Assembly: GCF_000306255.2 (NCBI RefSeq)
Contig: NZ_AKWY02000034.1
Span: forward strand, 248,001 to 312,000
Length of the DNA: 64,000 bases
Origin: Leptospira noguchii serovar Panama str. CZ214
GTDB lineage: Bacteria; Spirochaetota; Leptospiria; Leptospirales; Leptospiraceae
Direction: 5' to 3'
The notes below the pieces were generated by a model that saw nothing but the letters and a program-made list of their open reading frames with translations, was not told where the DNA came from and ran no database searches. Both the position numbers and the translations under genes were made by a program. Below, piece after piece: positions 1 to 13,887 of this stretch. The first letter of the stretch is position 1; every line of letters begins with the position of its first letter.

Positions 1-942
1 TTGTGTTCTCTTCTAAACGATATAAAAGTAAAATTTCTAAATTTTTTTATGAATTCAATTTTTAAAATTTACATAAAAAAAATCGCATATAATTTTTTAC
101 CCTCCATCTTTTGGAGTTTATTAAAGTTCGTAAAAGAGCAATTTCATAAATGGGTCAAATTCAAAAGACACAACGGACTTTTTAACGACGGTTTTAATGG
201 AATTTATAAAACTTGGGAAGAGGCTTCTCAATTCTGTGGTTCTTATGATTCCGATTTAATTTTAGAAAAGTGTAAACAATCTTTACTAAAAGTAAAACGA
301 GGAGAAGTCGTTTACGAAAGGGATTCGGTTGTTTTTGACAAAATTCAATATTCTTGGCCTTTGATTTCTGGGCTACTTTATGCAGCTACCATGTCCAGTT
401 TAAAACTGAATATATTAGATTTTGGAGGTTCTTTAGGAAGTAGTTATTATCAAAATCGAAACTTTTTAAAAGGGATAAAACATTTATCCTGGAACATAGT
501 GGAACAACCGAATTTTGTTCAGGTAGGTAAAAAATATTTTAAAGATGATGTTTTAAGTTTTTATGATTCTATCGAATCCTGCGTTAGTGATAAAAATCGG
601 AAAATTAACGTATTTTTAGCTTCTAGTTCTTTTCCTTATATAAAAGATCCGTTTATTTTAATTAAAAAAATAATTCAATACGAATTTCAGTATATTATAA
701 TAGATAGAACTTATTTTATAGATTTACCTAAATCTATTGTATCACTTCAGCGTGTTCCTTCGGAAATTTATAAAGCCTCTTATCCAGCCTGGTTTTTTAA
801 TTTTGATGAATTTATTTCTCTATTTCAGGCAAAGTATGACTTGGTTACAGATTTTGATAGTTATTTACAAGCTACGAATGAACTAGAAGGTGTATCAACT
901 AGAGAAAAAGGAATGATTTTTGAACTTAGAGAATCTTTATAA
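1..942 (+). CDS. TIGR04325-type putative methyltransferase, O-antigen locus
   Basis: Putative SAM-dependent methyltransferase of the TIGR04325 (LIC12133) family, which is typical of Leptospira O-antigen loci. The visible signature is a Rossmann-like glycine loop, [12 protein letters not shown] at about residues 139-150, followed by a WNIVEQP segment that resembles the next strand of a SAM-binding fold. The role, methylation of a sugar or linked group during LPS assembly, is inferred from the family and from the neighbouring glycosyltransferases. The open frame begins at the first base of the window with TTG, so the true start could be this TTG, an ATG at 49, or upstream outside the window. 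No obvious ribosome binding site precedes the ATG at 49. Confidence 0.75.
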   Translation: MCSLLNDIKVKFLNFFMNSIFKIYIKKIAYNFLPSIFWSLLKFVKEQFHKWVKFKRHNGLFNDGFNGIYKTWEEASQFCGSYDSDLILEKCKQSLLKVKRGEVVYERDSVVFDKIQYSWPLISGLLYAATMSSLKLNILDFGGSLGSSYYQNRNFLKGIKHLSWNIVEQPNFVQVGKKYFKDDVLSFYDSIESCVSDKNRKINVFLASSSFPYIKDPFILIKKIIQYEFQYIIIDRTYFIDLPKSIVSLQRVPSEIYKASYPAWFFNFDEFISLFQAKYDLVTDFDSYLQATNELEGVSTREKGMIFELRESL

Positions 943-1352
943 GTAAATTTGAATGTTTTGAATTAAGAAGCAGTAAAAATACAAATTTTTCAAATATTCC
1001 GACAGACAAAAGTAAGTCTTTTTATTTGTAAAAAGTATCATTTTTTGATAGAAAAACCTCGTCGAATCTTCCGCTCCCCAAACAAGATCAAGGCAAAGCT
1101 AACTTTTTTAAGAAAGGTTGTTGTATTTTCAACAGATTTTATCTTCAGATTCAAGTAATTGTGGTTCTCTAAGGATCGTGTTTAAACTCAAGCCACACTT
1201 TCTCAGACTCAGTGTCTCGTTTCTGTGAGCGTTTGACGGATTGGTTTAGGAAACTCAACATAAAAATCGTTTTTGTATTGATTGTGTCGAACTCACATTA
1301 AATTAGTATTTAATGAAATTTTTATATATCTTTTGAGAATAAATAGCTAATA
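943..1352. other. Non-coding spacer with a decayed repeat block
   Basis: No credible gene. About 985-1250 is clearly related to 6240-6450 and 6590-6700: both carry a TTCCGACA...AAGTCTTTTTA...AAAAAGTAT segment, then a CAGATTTxAT...GATxCAA segment. The end also resembles 12680-12720 (CAGAGTCTCGTTTCT-type). These look like remnants of one repetitive element cut to different extents. No terminator is evident after the methyltransferase gene. Confidence 0.55.
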
Positions 1353-2375
<1,023 letters not shown>

Positions 2376-2606
2376 AAAGAAAGTATCTTGAATCTTTTAG
2401 GTAAAATGTTAGTTTTCACGGAAATCGTAGTATTGTAAGGGTTCTTACAATTTTATGAAAAATGTTTTACTTTTATAGGCGTTTGATAGATCGCGTTTTA
2501 GATTACACGCCATTATTGGCACAGGTTCTGAGTAAAATAAAATTTTATTCTGATACGGCTTAAAACATTCAACTCGAGTTTCGTGTAGTTTAGAAACGGT
2601 ATTATT

Positions 2607-3032
2607 ATGGATAAAATTATAGTTAAAAATTCAGGTTATATAGACCTAAAAAAAGTCAGAGACGATAGAGATGGGAATTTAATTATACTAGAAGGTATTA
2701 AAGATGTGCCTTTTGAAATAAAACGAATTTATTATATTAATAATTTAGAAAATTCTGTAAGTATAAGAGGACAACACGCTCATAAAGAGATTGAGCAGGT
2801 GATTTTTTGTGTTAGTGGAAGTTTTACATTGAAATTAGATGATGGGAAAACGAAACAGGAAATTTTAATGAACAGGGATAATGTTGGAGTTCTTTTAGGA
2901 AAGATGCTTTGGCATACTATGGAGAATTTTTCTTCCGGTTGTATCCTTCTTGTTGTCGCTTCAGATTATTATAGAGAAGACGACTATATAAGAAATTATT
3001 CGGACTTTATCAGGTTGGTTGATAAAGATTAA
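2607..3032 (+). CDS. fdtA: dTDP-4-keto-6-deoxyglucose 3,4-ketoisomerase-like cupin (FdtA/QdtA type)
   Basis: A 141-residue single-domain cupin of the FdtA/QdtA (WxcM-like C-terminal) family. These enzymes move the keto group of dTDP-4-keto-6-deoxyglucose from C4 to C3, giving the substrate for a 3-aminotransferase. The family signature [12 protein letters not shown] is at residues 54-65, with the expected catalytic histidines at 57 and 59, followed by the cupin strand FCVSGSFTL. The next gene, two bases downstream, is a sugar aminotransferase, which is the usual partner. Whether the product is the Fuc3N (FdtA) or Qui3N (QdtA) epimer cannot be told from the sequence alone. The upstream 230 bases have no gene. 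Confidence 0.82.
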   Translation: MDKIIVKNSGYIDLKKVRDDRDGNLIILEGIKDVPFEIKRIYYINNLENSVSIRGQHAHKEIEQVIFCVSGSFTLKLDDGKTKQEILMNRDNVGVLLGKMLWHTMENFSSGCILLVVASDYYREDDYIRNYSDFIRLVDKD

Positions 3033-3034
3033 AT

Positions 3035-4126
<1,092 letters not shown>

Positions 4127-4229
4127 AAATTTTTAAATATAAATATTTCATAAAACTTAAATGTCTTATAAATAATATTAGATAAATTTAAAATTTAGTT
4201 TTAGAAAGTCTTAAGATCCATTTAAATTC

Positions 4230-5027
4230 ATGTTTCCCAGGGAACCAAAAATTTCAATAATCACTATCAATTTAAATAATTTAGAAGGATTGCGCAAAAC
4301 TTTAGGAAGTATACGTTTACAGACTTATACAAATTTCGAACTAATAGTTGTAGACGGAGGTTCAACGGACGGAAGTTTTGAATATTTGAAATCAAATCTG
4401 GATTTAATTAAAAAATTTATCTATGAAAAAGATAAAGGAATTTATAATGCACAAAATAAAGGAATCTCCCTTTCTAAAGGGGAGTATCTCATCTTTTTAA
4501 ATGCGGGAGATACTTTATTACAAAAAGATGTATTATTGGAAATTTCTAAATTTTTAGAACAAGATATTGATTTAGTATATGGAAATATACTGATAGATTC
4601 TAAAAATGATGGTGTTATTGAAAGAAAATATCCTGATCGATTGAATTATTTTTATTGGTCGATAAAGTCTTTATGCCATCAAGCAGCTTTTATTCGTAAA
4701 GCCCTTTTCGATTTATACGGATATTATAATGAAGAATATTTATTTGCTGCTGATTTTGAATTTTTTCACAGATTTTGGTTTAATAAAAATATAAAAATAA
4801 AACACGCTCCTGTATTTGTTACTTTATACGATTTTAATGGAGTAAGCGCTCAACCGAAAAATAGAAAACGGATCGCAGAAGAATATCAAAAAATTAAAAG
4901 AAAGTATTTTCCAATCTGGGCTTACATAGTTTATAAATTGAATAATTATCTACTTGAAAAGTTATCTGATACTTTCATTTGGAAGATACTTTTTAAGCTC
5001 TATAGATTTCTAAATCCAAAAAGATAA
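4230..5027 (+). CDS. Family 2 glycosyltransferase
   Basis: A 265-residue GT2 (GT-A fold) enzyme. ISIITINLNN opens the first strand, VDGGSTDGS at 41-49 is the nucleotide-binding loop, and LNAGD at 90-94 takes the DXD position. AADFEFFHRFWF further on matches the ED-type acceptor region. The family transfers sugars from nucleotide donors at the cytoplasmic face of the inner membrane during O-unit assembly; the sugar is not predictable. It follows the aminosugar pair after a short AT-rich gap and reads in the same direction. The C-terminus is basic and aromatic, as in peripheral membrane transferases. Confidence 0.85.
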   Translation: MFPREPKISIITINLNNLEGLRKTLGSIRLQTYTNFELIVVDGGSTDGSFEYLKSNLDLIKKFIYEKDKGIYNAQNKGISLSKGEYLIFLNAGDTLLQKDVLLEISKFLEQDIDLVYGNILIDSKNDGVIERKYPDRLNYFYWSIKSLCHQAAFIRKALFDLYGYYNEEYLFAADFEFFHRFWFNKNIKIKHAPVFVTLYDFNGVSAQPKNRKRIAEEYQKIKRKYFPIWAYIVYKLNNYLLEKLSDTFIWKILFKLYRFLNPKR

Positions 5028-5205
5028 AATTTGGCACAAACCTAAAAAATATTTAAAACAATTACCCAATCCAATTTACAACGAAAACACATAAAAAAAT
5101 AAACCGTGTTTTTTACAAAGACGCCGAAGTTCTTCTAAATTGTATTAATCTAGAAATTTTTTAAATTCAGTTTTATTATTAATTAATATTTCTATTTTTG
5201 AATAT

Positions 5206-5309
5206 TAGGATTATTGAAAAATTTTATAGTGACGATCAATAAAACTGCTTCAATTGACTATTTCCATAAAACAAAAACTAAGTGGCGAATTAATTCTTTA
5301 ATAATTTTA
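5206..5309 (+). repeat. MITE-like palindromic repeat, copy 1
   Basis: A diverged copy in the forward orientation (central GCTTCAATTGAC...TTTCC reading on the + strand). The ends are TAGGATTATTGAAAAAT and TTTAATAATTTTA, complementary to each other apart from a few changes. It fills most of the gap between two glycosyltransferase genes of the rfb locus. Confidence 0.65.
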
Positions 5310-5317
5310 TTTTAAAA

Positions 5318-6139
5318 ATGAATAATAATCCTATCGTTTCCATAATTATACCGTGTTATAACTACGGAAAATACATCGAACAAACGCTTCAAAGTATATT
5401 CGAACAGAGTTATAAAAACTGGGAAGTTATAATTGTAGACGATGGATCTAACGATGAATATACGATTGAAAAATTAAAAGAACTCAAAAAAAAATATATA
5501 GTAATTAAAATTGACCGATCTGGTCCAGCCGTAGCCAGAAATGTAGGAATTGAAGCAGCCAAAGGAGAGTTCATCTTACCATTAGATTCGGATGATACAA
5601 TTCATCCTGATTATCTTTTAGAAGCAGTCTCTGTTTATGAAAAAAATCCGTCTTTAGGAATTGTATATTGTGAAGCAGAGTTTTTTGGTTCTATAAAAGG
5701 AAAATGGAATCTACCTGAATATAGTTTTCCGGAAATACTTTTAGATAATTGTATATTTGTATCTGCAGTATTTAGAAAATCGGATTGGAAAGAGGTTGGC
5801 GGATTTAATGAAAACATGAAAGACGAATGGGAAGATTATGACTTTTGGCTTTCGTTGATTGAAAAGGGAAGGAAAGTTTATAGAATACCGCGGGTAATGT
5901 TTTATTATAGAAGAGGCCACATATCTCGCTCTAGTCGATCAATGGAAACGTATTTACCGCTTTATTTGCAGTTATTTAACAATCATAGACGTTTATATAC
6001 TGAAAACGCAGAAGTTTTGTTTATACGTCATTTAAAAGCAAGAGAATTAGAAGAACAGTTTTTAATACTGACTAAAAATCCAATCATTTACGGAATTGTA
6101 CAATTTTTAGTTCGTTGTCTTAAGTTTTTTGCAAAGTGA
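5318..6139 (+). CDS. Family 2 glycosyltransferase
   Basis: A 273-residue GT2 enzyme. SIIIPCYNYGKYIEQTLQSI is the typical N-terminal strand-helix, DDGS at 41-44 the UDP/dTDP-binding loop, ARNVGIEAAKGEF the middle helix and LDSDD at 89-93 the metal-binding DXD. The later WEDYDFWLSLIEKG is a good match to the catalytic ED motif. It acts on an O-antigen intermediate; donor and acceptor are unknown. It starts directly after repeat copy 1, so the upstream module boundary coincides with that repeat. The start ATG has no strong Shine-Dalgarno sequence. Confidence 0.85.
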   Translation: MNNNPIVSIIIPCYNYGKYIEQTLQSIFEQSYKNWEVIIVDDGSNDEYTIEKLKELKKKYIVIKIDRSGPAVARNVGIEAAKGEFILPLDSDDTIHPDYLLEAVSVYEKNPSLGIVYCEAEFFGSIKGKWNLPEYSFPEILLDNCIFVSAVFRKSDWKEVGGFNENMKDEWEDYDFWLSLIEKGRKVYRIPRVMFYYRRGHISRSSRSMETYLPLYLQLFNNHRRLYTENAEVLFIRHLKARELEEQFLILTKNPIIYGIVQFLVRCLKFFAK

Positions 6140-6430
6140 GACTCATTAATAAAAAAAGTTTGGGCGTTCCTGCGTTATAAATTAGTACAACATAAAATTC
6201 TTATATAACGCCGCGCCCCATAGAAAGCGGTGTTGCTGAGTTCAAAAACACACATTTTTCAAGTGTTCCGACAAGAATAAGTCTTTTTACTTGCAAAAAG
6301 TATATTTTTCTGATAGAGAAAAGTCTTCCGAACTTCTCCACCTCCGCCCCCACCCAAAAATAAGGGTGGGAACTTAGTTTTACAGAGGATTGGTCGTAAT
6401 TCCCACAGATTTAATATTGAGATCCAAATA

Positions 6431-6549
6431 CTTGTGGGGTTGGTTATGATAGGAAGCGGTGTTGCTGAGTTTCCCGCCGCGCCCCATAGAAAGCGGTGTT
6501 GCTGAGTTTCCCGCCTCACCCCATAGGAAGCCATAACCAACCCCACAAG
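6431..6549. repeat. 37-bp tandem repeat enclosed by an 18-bp perfect inverted repeat
   Basis: Units begin at ATAGGAAGCGG (6449), ATAGAAAGCGG (6486) and ATAGGAAGC (6523), giving two full copies and part of a third with period 37. The block is enclosed by CTTGTGGGGTTGGTTATG at 6431-6448 and its exact reverse complement at 6532-6549. A further single unit (CCGCGCCCCATAGAAAGCGG and onward) lies at 6209-6242. The arrangement could be a variable-number tandem repeat. Confidence 0.85.
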
Positions 6550-6588
6550 TTGAATAGGATTTTAGAATCAAAATTGAACTCAGTAAAA

Positions 6589-6745
6589 CGCTCTCTCGAA
6601 CTAAAGCGTCTCACTCCCCATGGGTCGTTCGACAGATCGTGTTCTATAATTAAATTGAAATTAAGGGTAGAATATTGTATAACGTTTCTTTCATACAATT
6701 TATTGACTGGAGCTGAAAGCGCGGTCCGGCAACGCCGGATTCGCC
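6589..6745. repeat. Decayed dispersed repeat (GTTCGACAGATCGTGTTCTA block), copy 1
   Basis: CGCTCTCTCGAACTAAAGCG, then GTTCGACAGATCGTGTTCTA and later a CGTTTCTTT...TTATTGACTGG segment. The same ordered segments recur at 12687-12815 and 36211-36345, with mutations. No open frame is shared, so this is likely a degenerate mobile element or structured repeat. Confidence 0.5.
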
Positions 6746-6905
6746 CCGATTTTCTTGCGTAGAATGTACATGATTTAAGTGTTAAATTATCAGATCAGAT
6801 ATTTTATTGCTTGGTTCTTAAGTAGTGTAGAATATTGGACATATGTTATATAATGTCAGTAAAAATAAAAAATTATAAAATTAGAATGTATTAATATATT
6901 TAAAA

Positions 6906-8654
6906 ATGTTAACGTTAACTTTAAAAATCGATGAGTTTTATCGAAAGCTAAAATATCTTTTAAGACAATATCAATATTATTTTGGAATATACAAGGAACC
7001 TAAAATATCATCTGAGTTTGTATATTCTCCTTTGTTGAGTATTTTAGTTCCAGTGTACAATACTCGGCTTGATCATTTAAAGGAAATGGTGGACTCGGTC
7101 GTTTCACAGAAATATACAAATTGGGAATTAATACTTGTAGACGACGCTTCTCCGGACGAAAATCCAGGAAATTATCTGAAAGAAAGAATCAAAAACGATT
7201 CTAGAATTTTATATTTTCGTTCTGATAAAAACGGAGGAATTAGTTTAACAACTCAAAAAGCTTTTGAATGTTCTAAGGGAGAATACGTAGCATTTTTAGA
7301 TCACGATGATCGTTTGTCAAAAAATGCGTTATCAATTGTCGTGAACACACTGCAGGAAGAAAAAAATAGACCTGAGTTTCTTTATTCCGATGAAATATTT
7401 CAATCTAAAATTCCAGGAATTTTTTCACTTTCTGTAAAACCGGAATTCTCACCTGAAAAATTAATCTCTCATAATTATATCTGCCATTTTGTAGTAATTT
7501 CAAAAAACTTAATATATAAAATGGGTGGAATTAGAGAAGGATATGACGGGAGCCAGGATCATGAATTCGCTCTTAGGGCATCTAGATTTACCGATCGAAT
7601 TAAAAGGTTACCATATTTCTTATATATATGGCGCCTTCATGGAGGAAGTTTTTCTAGAAAAAAAGCGGAAGTATGTGAGGCAAGTTCTAAGAAAGCTATT
7701 TTAGAATATTATAATGATAAAAAAGAAAAAGTTGAAAAAATTGTTCCTGGAAATTATCCTTTTACCTATCACGTTCTTCGTAAATTTAAAAAAAAATATA
7801 TAGTATCAGTGGTAGTGTGGAATTACGAAAGCTTAAATTTAGGGTCTTTCAAACAAAGTATACAAAATTTTCTTTCTCTTTCTTTAGACATTCAGATTGA
7901 ACTTTGGCTTCCGGAGCAAAGTATATTGGATCAGGTTGAGATAAATAAAAATATAAAATTAAAATATTATAAATTATTAAATAATTCTCTGATTTCTGGA
8001 GAGTTGAATAGAGTGGTTGCAAGAACAGAAGGAGATTTTGTTTTTTTCTGGAATCCTGGGTTTCAACCTTACAGCCAGAATTGGCTCTACGAATTATTAC
8101 AACACGCACAGTTCTCCGAAATAGGAGCGGTTTCACCTATCGTTCTGAATCAAAAAAGAGAACTGATTTATTCTTCGCTAATTCTTGGAAAAAATGGATT
8201 TATTGGAAAGTCCGGAAATAATCTTACTTTATCCAAAACAAAAATATGGTCTGGAGAATGGGTTGAAAAAAATGTTTCTGCTATATCTGGAAACTGTTTG
8301 TTGATTTCGAAAAAAAATTGGAGTTTAATTAACGGGTTGGACGAGTCTTTTCAAAAATACTATTGGGATATAGATTTATGTCTGAGACTTCGAAAAATAG
8401 GTTTTAGGTTGGTTAGTAATCCGTTTTCAGAGTTTATTCAGACGATTTCTGATCATAAAATTTTTAAAGAATTAGATCCGAAATTTTTAGAAAGTGTAAA
8501 TGATCGTAAAAAACTCATAATGAAATGGGGAGTTTTTTTGGATGTAGACGATTTTTATTCTTCACATTCTGATTTGGTTGGGAAAGACATGATTCCAAAG
8601 GGATTAAATCATAGTTTCCTGAAATGGTATTGGAAAAAAAAATGGTCTATCTAA
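6906..8654 (+). CDS. Large two-part glycosyltransferase (GT2 N-terminal half)
   Basis: A 582-residue protein. The N-terminal half is a clear GT2 domain: LSILVPVYNT near 44-53, VDDASPD at 78-84, KNGGISLTTQKAF and LDHDD at 131-135, then SQDHEFALRAS as the acceptor/catalytic region. The second half (about 297-540) resembles a second, degenerate GT2 domain: a new strand YIVSVVVWNYE, then FFWNPGF in the DXD place and KYYWDIDLCLRLRKIGF resembling the ED motif. Such twin-domain enzymes occur in O-antigen loci and may add two residues or use the second domain for binding. The first about 40 residues are basic. The specific sugar is unknown. Confidence 0.8.
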   Translation: MLTLTLKIDEFYRKLKYLLRQYQYYFGIYKEPKISSEFVYSPLLSILVPVYNTRLDHLKEMVDSVVSQKYTNWELILVDDASPDENPGNYLKERIKNDSRILYFRSDKNGGISLTTQKAFECSKGEYVAFLDHDDRLSKNALSIVVNTLQEEKNRPEFLYSDEIFQSKIPGIFSLSVKPEFSPEKLISHNYICHFVVISKNLIYKMGGIREGYDGSQDHEFALRASRFTDRIKRLPYFLYIWRLHGGSFSRKKAEVCEASSKKAILEYYNDKKEKVEKIVPGNYPFTYHVLRKFKKKYIVSVVVWNYESLNLGSFKQSIQNFLSLSLDIQIELWLPEQSILDQVEINKNIKLKYYKLLNNSLISGELNRVVARTEGDFVFFWNPGFQPYSQNWLYELLQHAQFSEIGAVSPIVLNQKRELIYSSLILGKNGFIGKSGNNLTLSKTKIWSGEWVEKNVSAISGNCLLISKKNWSLINGLDESFQKYYWDIDLCLRLRKIGFRLVSNPFSEFIQTISDHKIFKELDPKFLESVNDRKKLIMKWGVFLDVDDFYSSHSDLVGKDMIPKGLNHSFLKWYWKKKWSI

Positions 8655-8723
8655 TGAAAAAAATACTTAAACATTAGGAATTATTAAAGTGTTTTAGTTT
8701 TAAAGAAAAAGATTTTTAGAATT

Positions 8724-8827
8724 TAGAGTTGTTTAAAAATTCCATAGTAGCGATTAATAAAATTTCTTCAATCAATCGTTTCTATAAAACGGAAAACTGA
8801 TAGAGAATTAATTTTTCAACAGTTCTA
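8724..8827 (+). repeat. MITE-like palindromic repeat, copy 2
   Basis: Forward copy between a glycosyltransferase gene and rfbC. The ends are TAGAGTTGTTTAAAAAT and TTTTTCAACAGTTCTA, complementary with two changes, and the centre is CTTCAATCAATCGTTTCTAT. It makes up about a third of the 291-bp AT-rich gap, so rfbCDBA is probably transcribed from a promoter inside or after this repeat. Confidence 0.8.
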
Positions 8828-8945
8828 TTGAATTTTTTATTTCAAAAAATAATCTTAAAAATAATAAAACTTTAAATAATAATTTTTTTTATTAAGAAAA
8901 TTTAATTTTTAAACAGCTCTGTTAATTGAAATAAGTTAAAGTATT

Positions 8946-11476
<2,531 letters not shown>

Positions 11477-12361
11477 ATGAAATCTAGAAAAGGTATTATA
11501 CTCGCAGGTGGTTCCGGAACAAGACTTTATCCGGTCACATACGTAGTTTCCAAACAACTTTTACCAGTTTACGATAAACCGATGATTTATTACCCACTAA
11601 CAACGCTTATGCTAGCGGGTATTAAAGAAATACTTTTAATTTCTACACCTCAAGCAACTCCTATGTATAAAGAACTGTTAGGAGATGGAAAACAATGGGG
11701 AATTTCCATAGAGTATGCGATTCAGCCTGAACCAGGAGGATTGGCGCAAGCATACTGGATTGGAGAAAAATTCGTCAACGGACATCCGTCTGTATTGATT
11801 CTTGGAGATAATATCTATTTTGGTCATAATCTTGCTATTCTTTTAGAAAACGCTTCTAAAAGGACAAACGGTTCTACAGTGTTCGCGTATCCGGTTCATG
11901 ATCCGGAAAGGTATGGAGTAGTGGAGTTTGATTCCGAAAGACGTGCGGTTTCGATCGAAGAAAAACCTACCAAACCGAAATCCAATTACGCAGTCACTGG
12001 ATTATATTTTTATGATGAAGAAGTTGTGAATATAGCCAAGTCTATTAAACCTTCTGCAAGAGGGGAATTGGAAATTACGGACGTAAATAAGATTTATTTA
12101 GAAAGAGGAATTTTAAACGTTCAAGTGATGGGACGAGGATACGCTTGGTTAGATACTGGAACTCACGAATCACTTTTAGAGGCGTCTGTATTTATAGAAA
12201 CGATTGAAAAAAGACAGGGACTTAAAGTTGCTTGTCCGGAAGAAATTGCCTTTAGAAAAGGTTTTATAGATCGATCTCAATTAGAAAAATTGATAGTTCC
12301 TCTTAAAAAAACAGGTTATGGAGAATATCTTGTAAAAGTAATTCACGAAAAGATTTACTAA
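11477..12361 (+). CDS. rfbA: Glucose-1-phosphate thymidylyltransferase
   Basis: RmlA/RfbA, 294 residues, making dTDP-glucose from dTTP and glucose 1-phosphate, the entry step of the pathway. [16 protein letters not shown] at 6-21 is the nucleotide-binding loop, [15 protein letters not shown] the sugar-phosphate region, LGDNIYFG with metal-binding Asp109, and [20 protein letters not shown] is typical. It begins immediately after the rfbB TAG (no gap) and ends the rfbCDBA operon. No hairpin with a U tract follows. Confidence 0.97.
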   Translation: MKSRKGIILAGGSGTRLYPVTYVVSKQLLPVYDKPMIYYPLTTLMLAGIKEILLISTPQATPMYKELLGDGKQWGISIEYAIQPEPGGLAQAYWIGEKFVNGHPSVLILGDNIYFGHNLAILLENASKRTNGSTVFAYPVHDPERYGVVEFDSERRAVSIEEKPTKPKSNYAVTGLYFYDEEVVNIAKSIKPSARGELEITDVNKIYLERGILNVQVMGRGYAWLDTGTHESLLEASVFIETIEKRQGLKVACPEEIAFRKGFIDRSQLEKLIVPLKKTGYGEYLVKVIHEKIY

Positions 12362-12908
12362 ATTTCATAGGGACTATACATTTTAAACTAATTGCTTCTT
12401 AATTTTACTATCAGTATATCATTTTTTGATTCTTGTTTGATCGTATAACAAGTATTTACTTTTTGAATTTAGGGTATTTGATATAATCTTAATATTCTCC
12501 TTTGCAACAGTGTATAATTTTAGCAGCGCTTAAAAATCATTTTGCTCTATATAATTTGTATTTAATGTAAAAAAAATCAGGCGAATCTAGTTTATCATAG
12601 GTAGTCGACCGGGCTCTTCGTTCTGGTCAATAAATTGTATATAAGAAACATTCTACAACAATCCTCTTTAGTTTTAGTAAAAAACTCTTTCAAGTTCAGA
12701 GTCTCGTTTCTTAAACTCAATGCAAAAAGTTTTCAGGGTCGTTCGACAATCGTGTTCTATAATAAATTGAATTTAGGAAAATTTTTTGTTCTTCAATTTG
12801 TTGATCGCGCTATTTTCTTAAGTTGAAGTATAAACTGTTGAATCGGGTATTTTGTCATATAGCTCTAGGTTTAAACAGAGAGTTTGAAAAACGGCTTCAT
12901 TCTAATAA
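12362..12908. other. Non-coding spacer with decayed repeats
   Basis: 547 AT-rich bases with no credible gene. 12640-12850 carries the CAGAGTCTCGTTTCT segment related to the 1.2 kb spacer and the GTTCGACAATCGTGTTCTAT block related to 6.6 kb and 36.2 kb, followed by TATAAACTGTTGAATCGGG, which matches about 36389-36407. The spacer separates rfbCDBA from the three terminal glycosyltransferase genes. Confidence 0.5.
12687..12850. repeat. Decayed dispersed repeat (GTTCGACA block), copy 2
   Basis: Carries TCGTTCGACAATCGTGTTCT, then AATAAATTGAATTTAGG, an A/T run and TTTGTTGATCGCGC, in the same order as the copies at 6589 and 36211 but with deletions. The downstream TATAAACTGTTGAAT-type segment is shared with the 36 kb copy only. 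Confidence 0.5.
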
Positions 12909-13883
12909 ATGAAATATTATAATATTATAACAATTACATACAATTCTAGAAAATATATCTCTGCATTAGACCAAACCATGGAGTTGCCTTTCAATTGGAC
13001 TTGGATAATTTGGGACAATGATTCCAAAGACGGCACACAAGAACAACTCAAACTGCTTTCTAAAAAAGATAGAAGATTGATCCACTTTAGCTCTAAAAAT
13101 TTAGGTTTTGCAGGTGGAAACAACGAAGCGATCAAAGTAGCGCCTAAGTCAGATTGGACCTTACTGATCAACCCAGATTCTCGTCTGAGCGACAATTTCT
13201 TCTCTGAATGCGAGAAGACGCTTGAATCTAAAGGAAAGGAATATTCTATCATTTCCTTTTTAATGCTTAAAGACAATCAAGAGGAAAAAGAGTTAATAGA
13301 CGGGGCCGGAGATATTTACCACGTTTCTGGGGCCGCATGGAGAAGGGGTTATAAAAGAGTTCTTTCTGAAGAGTATTTGAGAGAATCTGAAATTTTCTCC
13401 GCATGTGGTGGTGCGATGGCAATTCGAACGGAAGTATATGAAAGACTAGGCGGATTTGATTCGGATTTTTTTTGTTATATGGAAGACGTGGATTTAAGTT
13501 TTCGTGCCAGACTTACGGGAGAACGAATACTTTTTAGTCCGAACATTAAAGTTTATCATCACGGATTTGGATCTACCGAAGAAAAGAGTGCTTTTTCACT
13601 TTATTATGGTCTTAGAAATGCGTTAGTCGTTTATTGGAAAAATATGCCGCTATCTTATATTTTACGTTATATATTTCATCATATACTTTTTTTTGGAGTA
13701 AGTATTTGTTTTCATGCAGTTTTTACGAGTCCTAAAATATTAGGAGTACCTTTTGGTTTTTTAAGGATGTTACCTGGAATCATTCGTAAAAGATTAGAGA
13801 TTCGTAATGTTCAAAATTATCAGTCTGACGAAATTTTAATGTGGATGAGCAGAGGATGGGCTACCCCTTTTCGTAAAAAATAG
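12909..13883 (+). CDS. Family 2 glycosyltransferase, rhamnosyltransferase-like
   Basis: A 324-residue GT2 enzyme of the WbbL/rhamnosyltransferase-like branch. ITYNSRKYISAL opens the fold, WDNDSKDGT at 35-43 is the nucleotide loop, NLGFAGGNN at 64-72 is diagnostic of this branch, LINPDS at 86-91 is the DXD equivalent and GGFDSDFFCYMEDVDLSFR near 181-199 contains the catalytic ED. A hydrophobic stretch (YIFHHILFFGVSICFHAVF) suggests membrane association. With dTDP-rhamnose made next door, transfer of L-rhamnose is the most likely activity, but that is inference. Four bases separate it from the next transferase. Confidence 0.85.
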   Translation: MKYYNIITITYNSRKYISALDQTMELPFNWTWIIWDNDSKDGTQEQLKLLSKKDRRLIHFSSKNLGFAGGNNEAIKVAPKSDWTLLINPDSRLSDNFFSECEKTLESKGKEYSIISFLMLKDNQEEKELIDGAGDIYHVSGAAWRRGYKRVLSEEYLRESEIFSACGGAMAIRTEVYERLGGFDSDFFCYMEDVDLSFRARLTGERILFSPNIKVYHHGFGSTEEKSAFSLYYGLRNALVVYWKNMPLSYILRYIFHHILFFGVSICFHAVFTSPKILGVPFGFLRMLPGIIRKRLEIRNVQNYQSDEILMWMSRGWATPFRKK

Positions 13884-13887
13884 AGAT

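Larger units (their letters stand above)
6140..6905. other. Long non-coding spacer built of repeats
   Basis: No credible gene in 766 bases; short open frames here are repeat artefacts. It holds a segment shared with 985-1250, a G/C hairpin (CCCACCC at 6349-6355 against GGGTGGG at 6364-6370), a 37-bp tandem repeat inside an 18-bp inverted repeat (6431-6549), and the GTTCGACAGATCGTGTTCTA block shared with 12.7 kb and 36.2 kb. Local G+C is visibly higher around 6200-6540 than in the flanking genes. Confidence 0.6.

Noticed and set aside
6259..6762. Several open frames of 60-95 codons on both strands at 6.26-6.76 kb
   Set aside because: They run across the tandem and inverted repeats, have low-complexity or repeat-derived sequence, and no ribosome binding sites or family features.
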